From NCBI GenBank assembly GCA_900708905.1, contig CAADRB010000082.1, positions 108,203 to 172,202 of the forward strand: a stretch of 64,000 bases of DNA, written 5' to 3'. Below, piece by piece: positions 24,991 through 38,290 of the stretch (position 1 is the first letter of the stretch; the number at the start of each line of letters is the position of its first letter). This DNA is from Hymenolepis diminuta (lineage: Eukaryota > Platyhelminthes > Cestoda > Cyclophyllidea > Hymenolepididae). Position numbers and translations under genes: made by a program. The notes beneath the pieces were generated by a model that made no database searches, was not told the origin of the DNA, and saw only the letters and a list, made by a program, of their open reading frames with translations.

Positions 24991-25756
24991 TTCATGCTTC
25001 TTCCCCTGTATTACAACTAATGCCTGGAGTTTGAATTATTTCAAAACAACTTATGAAAACCCACAAAGGGAAACTTTTAATTTTCTTCGAGTTGAAAAAT
25101 AACAGTAACTGGATGATAGCAAATAGTTCAAAAAATTTCCCATTGGGGATCATTTTGTATATTGAGGAGGTAACAATTAGCTTACTTGATCGGACTGCAA
25201 TTCATTCAAGTTGAGTTCCAATGGTGCTGGAATCGTGGAATCTCTTCGCTCTCTGTGGGCTTTATTAGAGTCATTAAAATTAGTGATAAAGCAAAACTGT
25301 TGATTTATATAAATCAATTATAAGAATTTCAAAGAAATTTAAATTTATATTAAACAGATCAATAGCGCCAGACTGAAAAAGGGCTAATTATGTCCCGCTT
25401 TATGTTTGATTCCGTTTATTCGCTTCTCGTTGTTTAACATCTGCTACTTTCCCGCTGTGTAAAAGGCAGCTGTTTAGTTCATTAAAACACAGCGCTTTCT
25501 GAGACACACTTGTTATTTTACTTGGAAATAGCAACCATCTGAATTTAGAATTGCAATAAATTTTACGATTATTGAAACTCAAATTCAAATTTAGATAATT
25601 ACATCGGCTGGATTATGGTGGCGCAATCTAATCTTTAAGTAATTAGAGCTTGAAATGAGTGCCGATGGTTTGCGAATTGAGCGCCACGTAGTTTTAGATT
25701 TCTGTTAGACAAATTTGAAAAAATTTGCGCAGATATCTTAAAGCCTTTGTTGGAGT

Positions 25757-26070
25757 TTGAGCGACAGCAAACAACAGTTCCACAAAGTAGAACACGAAGA
25801 GCTGTGCAAACCAAAGCGTATTGAGGAATCGGGAGAGTAGGAGGGAGATGAAGGACACAGGCGACGAGAGGGTAGCATAAGAGTCGTCAAATAGCAAGTG
25901 TGAGTCTGCGTGTGTGCGTCGGAGTGGGAACACAAAGATAGTCTATATGAGTCACTTGGGCAAGAGCGTGGGTGAGATATGAGTGCAGGCGTAGATTATA
26001 GAAAAAAGCAGAATCAATAACCTCGCCCAGACGTGACAGACAGGGGTTTGAGTCACAGGACCATAGAGAC
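25757..26070 (+). repeat. Dispersed repeat family R2, copy 2
   Basis: Second copy of the element at 4757-5070, same orientation, starting around cgacagcaaacaacagttcc and ending past gggtttgagtcacaggac. Its reverse strand is open across most of the element and would encode a hydrophobic Leu/Phe/Ser-rich peptide. The other copy has stops in that frame, so coding is unlikely. Confidence 0.7.
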
Positions 26071-26784
26071 TTTGTGAATAGAAAACCGAAGTACTCCCAT
26101 AGCGAACGTGATTAAAATATACTTTTGGAAGCGCCTAGCGAGTGATGCTTGCCTTGAACAGATTTTTCCTCCTACGCTTGTTGACCTGACAATACCGAGT
26201 CATATTACACACAGGATTCTAAATATGGTGCCGCATAAGTTACTTCCTATTTTATTTTGGTGATTATCTTTAAGAGTTCCACTTTACTCCTCTCGACCTC
26301 CGTTGAAGGTGTCGCCTAAAATTCCGGACTACATCCAGAGGCTCTTTTTACTCCAACCTCAACTGCCTGAGTTGTTTCTTTTTCACCAGATTTCCCATCA
26401 AATCTTTTGTTTTAATTCAAGCCGACTTATAAGAGTGGAACGGGTATTTGTTTTCCCAATTTAAAGATATTATCATTAACAAGTTATTATAATATTAATC
26501 ACTTGAAATTTGGTATAAAGTAAACAACAACCACTTTTTAAAGAGGAGCAGAATAATTTTGCATGATTTCTCCTGACCAATCAGTCTCTATTTACTCTTA
26601 TGAATGGCCCATTTTAAATGGCACTGACAAACAAAACGTTTCAAAGAACGACCTTTACCTTTATATTGTTTAATAATTAAAGTTATAGTGAAATATTCAT
26701 TGCACTTATTGCCACTGTTCAAACGAGAAATTAATATAAATTTTAAATTTATTAATGAGTATAAAAACAAACATTACACGCACA

Positions 26785-26889
26785 TTATATGACTACTGTT
26801 AAACCGTGAGGTCCACAAAGAACACGAATTTGCTTTCCATCAGGCACAGTAAATGTCTCCTCATCGGTCCTTTCATCTTTAATAGCCAT
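26785..26889 (-). CDS. Small ORF of unknown function (34 residues), weak
   Basis: ATG at 26889 to TAA at 26785 encodes 34 residues with a charged start (M-A-I-K-D-E-R-T-D-E-E) and a closing FTVPDGKQIRVLCGPHGLTV-V-I. The second half reads like the end of a real protein rather than random AT-rich translation. It is followed 32 bases later by AATAAA (26753-26748). A stop codon lies in frame a few codons upstream with no acceptor between, so it is not clearly an internal exon. It could be a microprotein, the tail of a retrocopied mRNA, or chance. Confidence 0.25.
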   Translation of the reverse strand: MAIKDERTDEETFTVPDGKQIRVLCGPHGLTVVI

Positions 26890-27429
26890 ATGGTTTATCG
26901 GTTAATGGTACGATGTAACCACTCGAAACACGGCTCAGAAAATCTCTTCAAACTTTGCTATCAATTATTATAAAGAGGAATGATAAAAAAACTATTTTGT
27001 GATTAATTTGTCGGCTGTTGGACCTCCATATCACGAAATAGAGAGTCAATTAGACCCACACACGATAAATCTACATCTTTCTGAATATCAGCTGGATTTG
27101 GTTAGTCATACTCCACTCTGAGGAGCTTCTTCCGTATTTTACCTAAACGCTTTGTCCTTATAGGAATCGGTTGTCAGGATATCTCTGGACTCCACGTACT
27201 GCCAACGTTTTCTTGCGCTTGGCTGTCACTATATTTCACACGGGAAGAATTAATTTGTTGCCGAGAGGTAGGCCGATGGCTCTGTGATTTGTAATTCCGT
27301 TATTCTACCCTAAAATGCCTGCATTAGAATTTTATAACCATGACCCCACAGTAATGCATGAAAATATCATAATTTTTCATTGAGGAGAACAAATATAATT
27401 GGATAAGGGAAGTTATTTAATGAGTAAAG

Positions 27430-27449
27430 NNNNNNNNNNNNNNNNNNNN
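27430..27449. other. Assembly gap (20 N)
   Basis: Twenty consecutive N. The true missing length is unknown, and neighbouring frames should not be joined across it. Confidence 1.
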
Positions 27450-29358
27450 GGTGACCGAAACATGGATTGGAATAGATACTTCATTTAATTCTCGGTTTTG
27501 GGACGTAGGATATCCACTGTTTTATGTTCCATATTTCAGATTTCATCATTTTCACCCAAATTTCTGATCGAACTTATATCCAAGGTCTTCTCTGCTTATT
27601 GATCGGTCTTTAATAATGACCACTAGAGTTTATATCTTCTTTCAAGAGCCGAAAAGCAGTGTGAGCAGACATGATCCTTAAACAGTATGACTCACAGAGC
27701 CGGTTAGTCAAGGTTGGTTCATGTAATGTCTGTATAATTAACAACGCTAAGAAAGCTAAGAACATATTGAAACCACCATATAATTAAACAAAAGCACAAA
27801 GACGAAATTAATTCCTGGATATTTATTAAAAAGTGATTGGCTGTTGAACTCGACCTATTTCTTTAAGTGGAAGCACTTATTTTGACTAGATTTGTTTCCA
27901 CTCGAAGGGTACATAACAACTTACAAGTAAAACAATCGCTTTTACAACAAATGATTTCCGAGATCAGAAGTGACACAGTGAAAATTTTTAGATCCGAGTT
28001 TAGACGTCGGTGGAACAGGAGTGTTAAGAGACCAAAACGGCCAGTGTAGCCGTTGAGCCGAAATGCGTTAAAATATCGTACCTACTGCGCCAAACCGGAA
28101 ATAATCCCCAAAGTTAATCTTGTGGTAAACATAAGTAAGCCAAAAATTAAGTCATATCTCCCTCATTTCACATGAGCTTTTTAAATTGAATATTAAAAGC
28201 AAATATTCTTGGTACAAGTGGAGGCTGGAAACGCTACTGAACTCAGATTGAAATGACCGTCCCAAGAAAATCGGCCACAAGCAGCACTTCGGTATTTATG
28301 TATTGATAAAAATATAATAAACACTAAATATCCTCACTAACTCGTATTAAACTGTTGCTGTAAAATTATTAATTTACACATCGGTTGATTCATTTGTTTC
28401 CATGCATACAATTTCCTTCTGAAGAGAGTGGGAAAATCAGTTACCTAATATCAAAAATGAAATTGTTTTTCTTAGCTGAAAGTCCCAGCATTTAAACATT
28501 TGCATCCATTCCATGCGCGATGCGAATATGTTTTCCATATGTTTGGATCTTGTAAATAAAGTTTGAAATTTACTCCACAGAACGGAAGTTATGTTTAATA
28601 GAAGTCTACTTCCGGTGATTAAATCAGTTTACGCGTCTGTGGAAGGCCTGTCTTATTTGAAATTTATCTTTCAGCTAAATTTTATCATAATATGATCTCA
28701 AAAGGTGGAACTAAATTGAAGGCAGTAATTGTTGGAAGGCACAAACCAATCAGAGGAGCATGGCCGATCAGTCAATAATTTTAACCATTCAGTGACCGCC
28801 GGATACTTCGAAATTGAAATTAACCGTTAAAAGAGTACATTTTGAACTTTAAATGTTTTAAAAATATAAATAAATAAAAATGCATTATTAATTTTTTGAT
28901 AAAATTTGCAATTTTTAAAATTTTTTTTTAAAGTGCAATTATAATATCTCGTTAAACTTAATTAACTTTCAATAATACATAAGGTGCGGTCTGTGACTAT
29001 TTTTAAATCCCTCTGCGACTTATTATTAGAAAAGACAATAAATATTTAAAAATATTTACAAATTATGGCCTGAGGACATTTCTAAGGACTTTGTTGATTT
29101 GGCGGTAAAGTAACTTGCCTTAATTGGCTTTATGTAAATCTCACTTTAACATATCATAACATTCATGCAAATTTTATGCTGTTTTAAATTTTAAGACGAA
29201 GGAAAACTCTGTTGTATTTTTTTTAAATATATCAGTAAATTTGCCTCTATTTCCATCGAATCTTAATAATGGTTTAGGGTCTTGGGGAAAAAATGTTGGC
29301 AGGGTTTTCACTTGAACCCATTTCTATCGCGAACTGATCCACCTTAATCTATTTACAG

Positions 29359-29519
29359 AAGCGGGGAAGTATATGATGCATGAAGCTAACGTGGTGAGCC
29401 TGATGCGGTGGAATGAGGGCAGTGCACACATTTGGAGCAACCGCTTTGTGATGCATTCCCTTATCCGTCCACTCACCCACCGGAAGGATGCTAAGCATCT
29501 CATTAACTCACACTGTTAA
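29359..29519 (+). CDS. Possible terminal exon of an unidentified gene
   Basis: A good acceptor (taatctatttacag) is followed by 53 in-frame codons including the stop TAA at 29517-29519. The stretch is near half G+C, in a neighbourhood closer to a third. In phase 1 the product includes YMMHEANVVSLMRWNEGSAH and IRPLTHRKDAKHLINSHC. Composition and acceptor argue for a last coding exon of a plus-strand gene. I recognise no family, found no upstream partner exon, and the nearest AATAAA is not close. Confidence 0.33.
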
Positions 29520-32500
29520 GTCTCTGTCATCTAACGGTTCGCAGTCGACTTTGGGGTAACTTTATTTAATACACTTTATATGCCTCTAGTCAACTTTGTT
29601 CAGTGTAGGGCGGCAATAAGATTTCTTCATCACTTTCGGCGAAATATCTAAATTTTTACACCATTTTCCCTTCAGCATGTAATCAACTTTGGCAATGTCA
29701 TTTCATAAACATAACTAAAAATGTACCTCTTAAATTTTGTTGAATTAGTTACTTTTTTATTACATCAATTAATTTTTCATTCTGAGCAGTGAAAGATTGT
29801 TTAAATTTTCCTCGAAACTGCGTTTTCATCCAATCAATGATGGTCGTCTAGATGGAAAGACGATGAACGATTTCAAGACGATTTTCATTTGATATACTAA
29901 GTACTAAGGCCAATCTTTAATTATCTCAATACATCACCGACTGAATGGAGATATTCAAGGAGAAAAATAGCGAAAATCAGGTGAACAAAGCCGCCTTGAT
30001 GTTCCAAAGCGTTATTTTGAAACGTATAACGGTTTCATATTCCTTTTCAACTTGTTTAAATATATTTAGGACAATCTCATCCGCAACTAGCTAAAATTTA
30101 TCTCTCCGGTTGGTCAATTTAAAGTTTGGCGATGTCAAATAGATCATTCTATTGCTGAAGGAATAAGATGAGTGAATTGAATTCCCTCTGCTTTATTATT
30201 CATAAGATTTCAGATTCTTTCCGAAATGAGAAATTGCGAAATTTGTTGCATTGTGTAGATACTACTGACAACTCTATGTTAATAAAAGTCACTTTGATCG
30301 TGTCAAGTAACAAATAAATATGAAATTGGGGGAAACACCAAGTGATAGGGATTTTATTGGGAGTATGATGTATAATTAACAGAAATCGTTAAGGTTAAGG
30401 ATACTCAAGGATACACATTGAACAGGGACGCATATAAGCATTCTACTTCAGTTAAATCAAAGCTATCGCCTCAGTTATCAGTAAGTGAGCTGCAGAGAGC
30501 TTTGGCTCTTAATTTCTATTTGAGCATTTTCTGCTATTGAGCTGGTTAGATAAAAGTGTGCACTTGCTGAAGGTCAGGCGTTAAATTATTCAGTTGCTTG
30601 ACCACGCATTTTTCCATGAGTGAACCTCAATCTGTTCGGCTATTTAAGAATTCTTTGATGGTCTTTTCATGTCTATAAGAAGACGCAGTTAATTCAAGGT
30701 GACATGATTATTTATTAACTCAACTTGTCAACAAAAGGACACAAAGTCATTCAAAAACATGGAATCCTGAAACTTGAACTTTGGAAGGCATAGAGCATTG
30801 CAACTAAAATTGTACCTCTATTGAGAAAGTGAGCATCTCCATAATTCCAGAATGCTTTATATACCTCTGATTTCGCCTCTCGCGTTCTGAGTTGCATCTT
30901 ATTATTAAAACATAAAACTTGCAACCACTCAGCTAAAAAAGGAATCAGAATAGGTTCAGTAAATCTCACCGGAGCATGTCTTAGATAAAGTAGGAAATTG
31001 AGGGCCAGCAGATGAGTCGTATATCCGACTGGATAAAATGAAATAGTAAATCGAAATGGCAGATAAAATAGATGAAGAATATAAAATATATATTGTTAGA
31101 TGAAACGTGGTTTCACCTAAAGATAGCAAATATCAGTTAACACTTGATGATCAGATATGACTGATGTCACGCAAAGAAACGTTTGATTATGAACCCTAAT
31201 TTGCTTATCAATAAATTGGGATGACTTTCTCGACTACATTCGAACTATTCTAGCTGCATGAATGACTTGAATTATCCCTTCCATGTTGCGCCTTTTAGTA
31301 CAGGGTTCCACATCCATAGCCTTATTCGCATCACTTCAATTGCCGTCGAAGCGACCGCTGCATTCTGGTAGCTATCATTACATCTCAAAATAACATTTCG
31401 AAATGATAGTGACGTTAGAAGGGCATCTTTAATTTATGAAGGACACAAATTTAATCCCAAAGACTCCCCATTAAATTTTCTGTTATTAAATTATTCTTCA
31501 AAATAACGTGAAATAGATACCGAAACACAGTTCCATTTTATTTGCCTGGAAATTTTATATTTAGATGGTCTTTTCATACGTAATTCTAGGTGCACTGGAG
31601 CTGTTCACTTAAAAGCTCTTGGATGAGGACTTAGCTAATAATGAGACTTACCATAAGCAGTCTAATTCTGTAAACATTCGAGTTATTAAAAGGAAACTAT
31701 GACAATGTGTTGCTATAGCATAATTAGGTAAATCATAAATCAAGCAAATTTTTATGAAGAAAATCACAACCGAATGGCGCCGCAGATAGCCCAAGGAGAT
31801 ATTATTAGAAAATCCAACATATAACTATTGCAAATGACCTGAAGTTCATAGACATAGACCCACCTACCGACGGTTAAGATTTGCGGAATAATTCTAGAAT
31901 TCTCTAGGGGCGCATATATTGTTCCATAATATTTATAATATATACCCCACAAAAAATCGCAACAATTTCACTTTCCATTTTCATTATAATTCAAATTTTG
32001 CGGTTCCTGTTTGTTAACACGCCGTTGGGCACAAATTAATCGCCTCAATGAACATTATGTTAATGGTTATAATCTACCTTTTAGACTTGGGAGTTTATGA
32101 TAACGGAAAATAAAAGGGGTGTCTGTTATCCTTAAAACATTAAAGGAATACGATATATTATGTAGCATTTTAGTTAACTAACTGGATTTTGTAAAATTAA
32201 TATTAGCAGAATTTCACTGAAAAAAAGTACATTCCAAATTTTACTTGGGTGGTGACTTTGATAGAGTTTTGGTGGAAAATCCATAAAGCCCAACAATTTA
32301 TGCCAAAATTAAGAGCATTTTTTGTCGTATTATTTTAATGATATTTTAATTTCTGAAGAGATTTTCAAGCAAATAATTGTAATATTTAATCAAGAAAACA
32401 CTGATTCGATTTTATGACCACTGCGGCACAAATTAGGGGAAAGTTTTATTATTATAACTAATTGGAGTTTTAGGAAAAAACCCATTCTCCTAATTATGAG

Positions 32501-33689
32501 TTTTCGCGATAGGACAAATGTTTTTCCCGTTTTTTGTGTAAACATCAGTGGTTTAGTAAATATTTTCAATTGTGCCGTACGGCTTATAATAAAGAATGAT
32601 TTTTTAATGTTTCACTTTGCCGAACATTGAAAAAGTTTTTATTTGGAAATCCTTCAGCTTAAAAATGATGTGGTTATCAACATTTACAAGTTTAGTGCAA
32701 TTTAATCCAATAAAACAAATGTTTAAATTGGTGAGAAAGGGGCAGTATTTTTTTAAATATTAAAAATTCAGAAAATATTTATCTGTTTGTTTAGTAAGAG
32801 ACAAGTGAGCACTGGTCTTGATGTTCATGATCGGTTATATTAAGACCGTCTAGATGGTATTTCTGAGGGGCCATATGCAATTACAGTTTTTATTTATTTT
32901 ACATTTTTTAAGATTTAACACCTTTCTTAAATATTAAATTCCTTCTACTGCTCCATGGAGAGTAGAAAGGTAACCAATTGCCTACAATTTAGTAACATTT
33001 CTAAATATAGGTAAATCGAGCAATATTTTTGATCTACAAACGCATTTGCACATGTGGGGGAATTAGCGGGAGATTTAGCGTCACCTGATATGTTAAAATT
33101 AGTACAAAAATGGTAAAAATATTCAAATTAGTTATTTAAATTGATAAATATATTTATTTATATATTTTAGTATACTGGTCAATTAAGCATGCGCCGAAAT
33201 AAGACACAAAATGAAACTGCACACTAAATTCTACCCCATTCTAATAGAAAATGGTGATTCTTTTTTTGAATTGCCATATATTCTTAAAGACAGTTGTTAT
33301 TTCTGAAACCTCGGCTCCTATCGAAATGCATTATTTTTATCTTAAACAGTAAAATACCTTACATCCACCGACAGAGAAGTTAACAAACGTTAACTGCATT
33401 CAGTATTATGATTTTCTCCATCACTGTATGAGACTTTCGCTGCCTTTCGTCCTCATAATGTGATTGGTTTTTATGGGCAGGTAACTAATATTCATGAAAT
33501 TATTAAAAGGGGATCAAATAAAATTTGTTTATCTTAAATAAACTTACTGAGTTTGTACAGACAACTAATATGTTTATGTATGGGTTTGAACAGTTTAAAA
33601 TACAAAAGGAAGTAAAGAATGCAAATTTAAAATGATCTTATTTAGCCTAACTTGACTTGAAGAGAGAAATTAGTTCTTAGTTGTTGTAG

Positions 33690-33975
33690 CCTGTCCTTCT
33701 CTGTAGAATAGCATAACCGACTCTTCGGTTCCCTAAGACGGGGCACTAGTTACAAACACGACCCGACAGCAACTCACTACAAAACGACCCAAACCACCAC
33801 ACCAACACAAGAGGCACGTTTACGTGTCGATAGATCGATTTGTATTATGCGCCATCTACAACCGTGATGTAAATAAATTCATTCGAATAAGAGAGAATTA
33901 AAAGAAGCAGAAATTAAAAGGTGGAAAATAAAGAATCATACAAATAATAATTATTTTAGGAAAAATATTATTTTC
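33690..33975 (+). repeat. Dispersed repeat family R1, copy 1
   Basis: About 285 bp alignable with 48352-48615 and 50031-50292 (same orientation) and with 41055-41302 (opposite). Shared blocks are cttctct...ta, actagttacaaaca, ccgacagc/catcac, tacaaaacga, the taa-acaaattcgttcgaataa block and a closing aaatattattttctt. It is the most diverged copy. Confidence 0.75.
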
Positions 33976-35944
33976 TTATATGTAACATTAGTGTTCTCAA
34001 ATAACGGTCTCAATAAGAAGGTATTTACACGATTGTAATCCTCTGTGTGGATCTTCGGAGCAATCAAATCTTCACCAATACATATGTGGTGAGAAGCAAC
34101 CGGCACAGTTAGCGTAGCAACTGACAAATTCTTTTGCTCTGTGGTTGTCTCTCCTAAGACTAATCCGCAAGGATGATGGTTATAAGATCTCACGACTCGC
34201 TTTCACAATTTCTTCTATGACGACTATATGGCAGTAACGAACACAAAATAAACTGGAGAGCAGGTATCTTGACAATGTTGCACCCAACGCCTTTAAGGCT
34301 CCCGGCTATCGTACTTGAGATTTATTTATTTTGAAATATTTTTGTTTTGCTGACGTTTAGTCTAAATCAAAATTATATTTTTTTGTTTCACCTTGGGCTA
34401 TAATTAAGCTCAAACATGAGTCCAGAATTTCACGCCTAAACAAATGTAGCGAGTACTCTTTTGAATTGTGTGATACTCATGCACTGCAATTCAATGATCT
34501 GATTGTCCCGAGATCTTATTGTGGTGGTCAGCCACACAACAGTCTATTAATACACGTATTGACGAAATTCAAATGCATAATGTCATTATAAGTGTGAGCA
34601 TTTGCTCGTGCTGCAGCGGGTACTCAAGTGCTCAAAACCGGATTGCTTTGTATTGAGATTTAATGATAGGGAAATGAGATGCTCTGTGAAAATATTTGCC
34701 ATTCTTGACCGAAATATTTCAAACTGTGATTTTCTTCTATTGAACAAAACGACAATACTTCGTCGACAGAGTCGATGATGCGCTTTTAGTTTCCGAATTT
34801 TGGAAGTTAAGCCACTTTGATCATAATGTATTTGATTTTCACATTTGAACATTTGTGTGGAAGAAGTGAAAGTCAATTAGCGTAGAATTCAGACAACTTT
34901 CACGGCGTTTTTTGTTGAAATTCTGATTTATATTTCTGTTGGAAACATTCGTGTTCCTTTTTCAACAGAATTCATCAATCATAGTAAATACCTGTCGCAA
35001 TGACATTTTATTAAATTAATCCTAAAAAGACGTTTGCAAGCAAGCCAGTGAAACTTTACAAATTGTCGATTAAGCACCGATTTCAAACCTGAGTTTCATT
35101 ATTGTGGTTTACTAATTATAAAAATAATCGTAAACACAAAGAACCAGATTATTTGAATTGGGACAGTGAGGATTTAAAAATACTGTTGTTTTGTATTTAA
35201 ATTTTGCATTAACTTCGGAGTAAAAATGCCTCCATCTAACAGGCTATTAAATGTTGAAATCACCTCGCAAAGTATGGAAAGTGGACCAATGTTAGTCCTT
35301 GAAATACTGAGACAGGTTAAAAGAACGTTTAAGTTAGTATCGATCAGAAATTCTTGTCCGATAGAAAAAAACCACCAATTGAAATGATACGAACAGAAAT
35401 TAAATTTAAGCAACCGGTCAATAATTTTTAAATATTACATGGAGATCCTGAAAATTGGAGATGATGCGGTGAACAATACCAAATAATGAAGCATTAGACA
35501 AATTGATAAATCTCGAATTCAAATGAAGTTTGACCTTCCTAATCTCGTCTTTACTAAGTTTCTGAGCGCCGTGAAGTACGCTTAAGGATGGCAAGGAGCA
35601 GGAAAAAGGAAGTCAGAGAGAGGTGGCGTCTGCGTAGCAAGAAAGTATTTCTAATTGTAAATTATAAATCACCTGAAGCATTTAACCATACAGGAATTAC
35701 TCCGTGGGGGGTTGGCGGAAACACAACGTCGAGGTAACAACAGCGAATGGAGAAGTAGGTTAATTAAGGACAAATCATCGCTTGAGAGTGTTCACCTTGA
35801 GTGAACACGGCTAACAGGGCTCTGCTAACTTAGAATTTTTACCCATCTCATCTCTGCTGTCTTAAGATGGTCAGAAGTTGAACGTCATATGAGCTTATTT
35901 ACCTTATCAATCATTGGAGGAATAAGTGAAATAAAGAGGCAAAA

Positions 35945-36037
35945 TCGACCAATCAATAAGCACTGGATATCGTAGAGAACATTTCCAGCAATCCAGAGGA
36001 CGAATTGTAAAATTTACATTTTAGAAAGGAAACTACA
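35945..36037 (+). repeat. Short direct repeat R5, copy 1
   Basis: Aligns with about 37337-37437 in the same orientation: ccaatcaataagcactggatatcgtag against ccagtcaataggcattggagatcgtag, then gacgaat...aaattta blocks. The two copies are about 1.4 kb apart. Confidence 0.55.
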
Positions 36038-37336
36038 AATATAGCAACTATTGCACAGCTTGAGTCCACAAATTAAATGACGTAAGACTTTTCGGTATCT
36101 TGACATTGCTCTCTGTATCTTCCTCATCTCCGCCTCTTTATCCTTTATGAGACTTACTTTTTCTGTGTCACTTGCCTCCTAAAATTAAAAGTGGTAAAAT
36201 TGTTGCATTACTACGGGCAGTGATAAATCATAAGGGACATAGAGAATCAGCGGGGAACACGAATAGAGGGAAGTTGTCACACCGTGGGACATTCTCTTCC
36301 GGAAAGGTCGATTCGCGAAATGACCGCTCTGACTTTACTATTTTACATTTCCCTCGTTTTTTACAGAACTGCTCTACTGTTTTCATGCTTATTATTTCTT
36401 TGCTAAGCAGCGTGTAACAATAAATACGAATGAATTAAAGTACAAAGGTTTATTAATTAAAAATGTATAATCACGAGGTTTGTTTTACTGCAGTATAAAA
36501 ATAAGCCCAGTTGGATTAAATTGTTTATGGAACACGGGCAGTCGAAATACTCCACTCTGGTCTGCCATTTTTATCATAGCGTTTGATCTTATCATGAAGT
36601 CAAAAATCAAGGGCATTTTTTAGCTCCCTTGAGAAACATGATATTTAGTTATCAGAGGTCTTTTGGGATATATTATTTAAATCCCCCCGTTTTATTTAAT
36701 TTGTAAGGTTACATCAAATTAGGCTATTAACAATCCATCTCTGTGAATTAAGGCATTGTTTAATATCCATTATGCATGAAAATCTGTCCCCATCGTTCCC
36801 CCGTCAAACATCAATTCTCCGAATTTTGTTTTAAAAGTGCTAACAGCGGCGGCCATCTAATTCTCCAATAGTAATTGAGGGAATTTTCGTAATTTATGAT
36901 ATTGAGACTGTATCCGTTTTAAATTTTGTTGTAATTAGCGCGTTTTCTCCATCAGTAGTGTGCCTAATTTATTCTACACCACATGTGAGCTAGCGACCAT
37001 TAACGTCTACGCCACGGAGACATTTCTTCTTATGCTCTTCCCCGCAGGAATAGAATTACTAAATAGGATCAGCCCAGTGCATGTACTCTTAATGCCGAAA
37101 ATGAAGGATTTCAAAGGAGCTCTACATTTTAATGTACGTGTTTACCTTAACAGAACAATAAAAAGCATCTTAGCACCGCTAACCAAAGGACTTTTCATTT
37201 TTCAGGTCCCCAAAATTCGTTCACCTTCATGTTTTGTTCATTTGCGTGATAACTTTCTGTTCTGTGATCTCGACTACGTTAAGATCATGCAAACTGCCTG
37301 AGGAGGAGTGAATTGAAGTTGCTAGACCGAACATCA

Positions 37337-37437
37337 CAATTAGGCAACCAGTCAATAGGCATTGGAGATCGTAGGCGAGATATCGATCGATAATCCTATC
37401 GACGAATCACTAAATTTAAAATTTAAAGTAGTGAAAA
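37337..37437 (+). repeat. Short direct repeat R5, copy 2
   Basis: Partner of 35945-36037. The interval between the two shows no coding content or target-site signature that would identify it as an insertion. Confidence 0.55.
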
Positions 37438-38104
37438 AGTCCTTGAATCAAAGAAGGTAACTCGCCCCTCTTCTCACCTTATTCCACACTGAATTTCACT
37501 TACCTCCCAACAATTACAAATTATGGTTTATAATAAAATAAATTTCCATCCACTCATACTACAACTTCAGCACCAAATTTTTAATGCTTATTAACTGTAA
37601 GTTACTATTTCTTATTAAAATGCTTGCAAAGGTCACTTTGTTTAAATTAAATCGGAAAATACAAAGAAATTAGGTCACCTTGCAGTTTCATAGATTCACA
37701 AAATTTTTTAGTAAAGTTAAAAACGATCTGAACCGAATGTTAGACATTAGGAGAAAAGAACCAGTCCCGAATCGTGAAAGAGCATTGATTTTGACACCAG
37801 TTCGAGAACCTGAGGAAACCTTTTCAAATATTTCGCCACTTAAGTAGTTCATGCGTCATTTGCAAGTGAATAAAGCAGCACTAATAAAACGGCACTTAAT
37901 TATTATTAATTCAAAGTCCATTCGATCAATAAAAATGATCAGTTAATGTTTGTATTAAAGTACAATTTAAACAATAAAGACGAATAGCTCTAAATATTAC
38001 AATGAACAAATGAAGAACTCCTTGCTGAAAAGTGAGGTCATCTCTGGAGTTCAGATTGAAGTTCGCGCCAATTGTCCACCTTCAGAATGCTTGAGGATTT
38101 CCTT

Positions 38105-38290
38105 TCTGTTGGAGACGACTGGGAGACAATTGCACTAATTCCCATGAACGGAGATTTGCATTAGTTTCATGGCCGTTCATTTCGCAATCCAGCTCTGATT
38201 TGCTTGATGCCAGAAGAGAGTTAGAATCTGAACTTTCACATGTTTAAAGAGTGGCTGGTTTGTGCCGCTCCAATCTCCATTTCTACATAG
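38105..38290 (+). repeat. Dispersed repeat R7, copy 1
   Basis: Aligns with about 59250-59430 in the same orientation over some 150 bp: gacaattgcactaattcccatgaacggagat against gacaattgcgctgattttcatggacggagat, then gttcat, cttcatggtc-like and agagtg-tggtt blocks. Diverged; nature unknown. Confidence 0.6.

Larger units (their letters stand above)
16136..25756. other. Gene-poor region
   Basis: No gene can be supported over 9.6 kb. Open frames of 60-98 codons are scattered on both strands with no family resemblance and no coherent splice structure. One short exon-like patch with a strong acceptor stands out at 20569-20624. A TC microsatellite lies near 16565. One copy of a two-copy repeat lies at about 24785-24990. 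Confidence 0.5.
26071..33689. other. Gene-poor region with an assembly gap
   Basis: No named gene over 7.6 kb. It holds a small minus-strand ORF at 26785-26889, a run of 20 N at 27430-27449 and a possible terminal exon at 29359-29519. From about 28800 rightward it is very AT-rich, with only chance-length frames. Confidence 0.5.

Noticed and set aside
25603..25690. Interleaved inverted words (catcggc/gccgatg and gtggcgc/gcgccac)
   Set aside because: The words are short and interleaved rather than nested, with no repeat partner elsewhere; likely chance.
26030..26070. gggtttgagtc string resembling a tRNA B box
   Set aside because: No A box, acceptor stem or anticodon arm can be folded around it. 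It is the end of repeat R2.
31005..31045. agatgagtcg...cgact motif resembling a hammerhead ribozyme core
   Set aside because: The CTGATGA and GAAA core elements are both altered and the flanking stems do not form.
36960..37301. 113-codon plus-strand open frame
   Set aside because: It begins at GTG and has no recognisable domain, no splice context and no poly(A) signal. This length is within reach of chance in 64 kb read on six frames.
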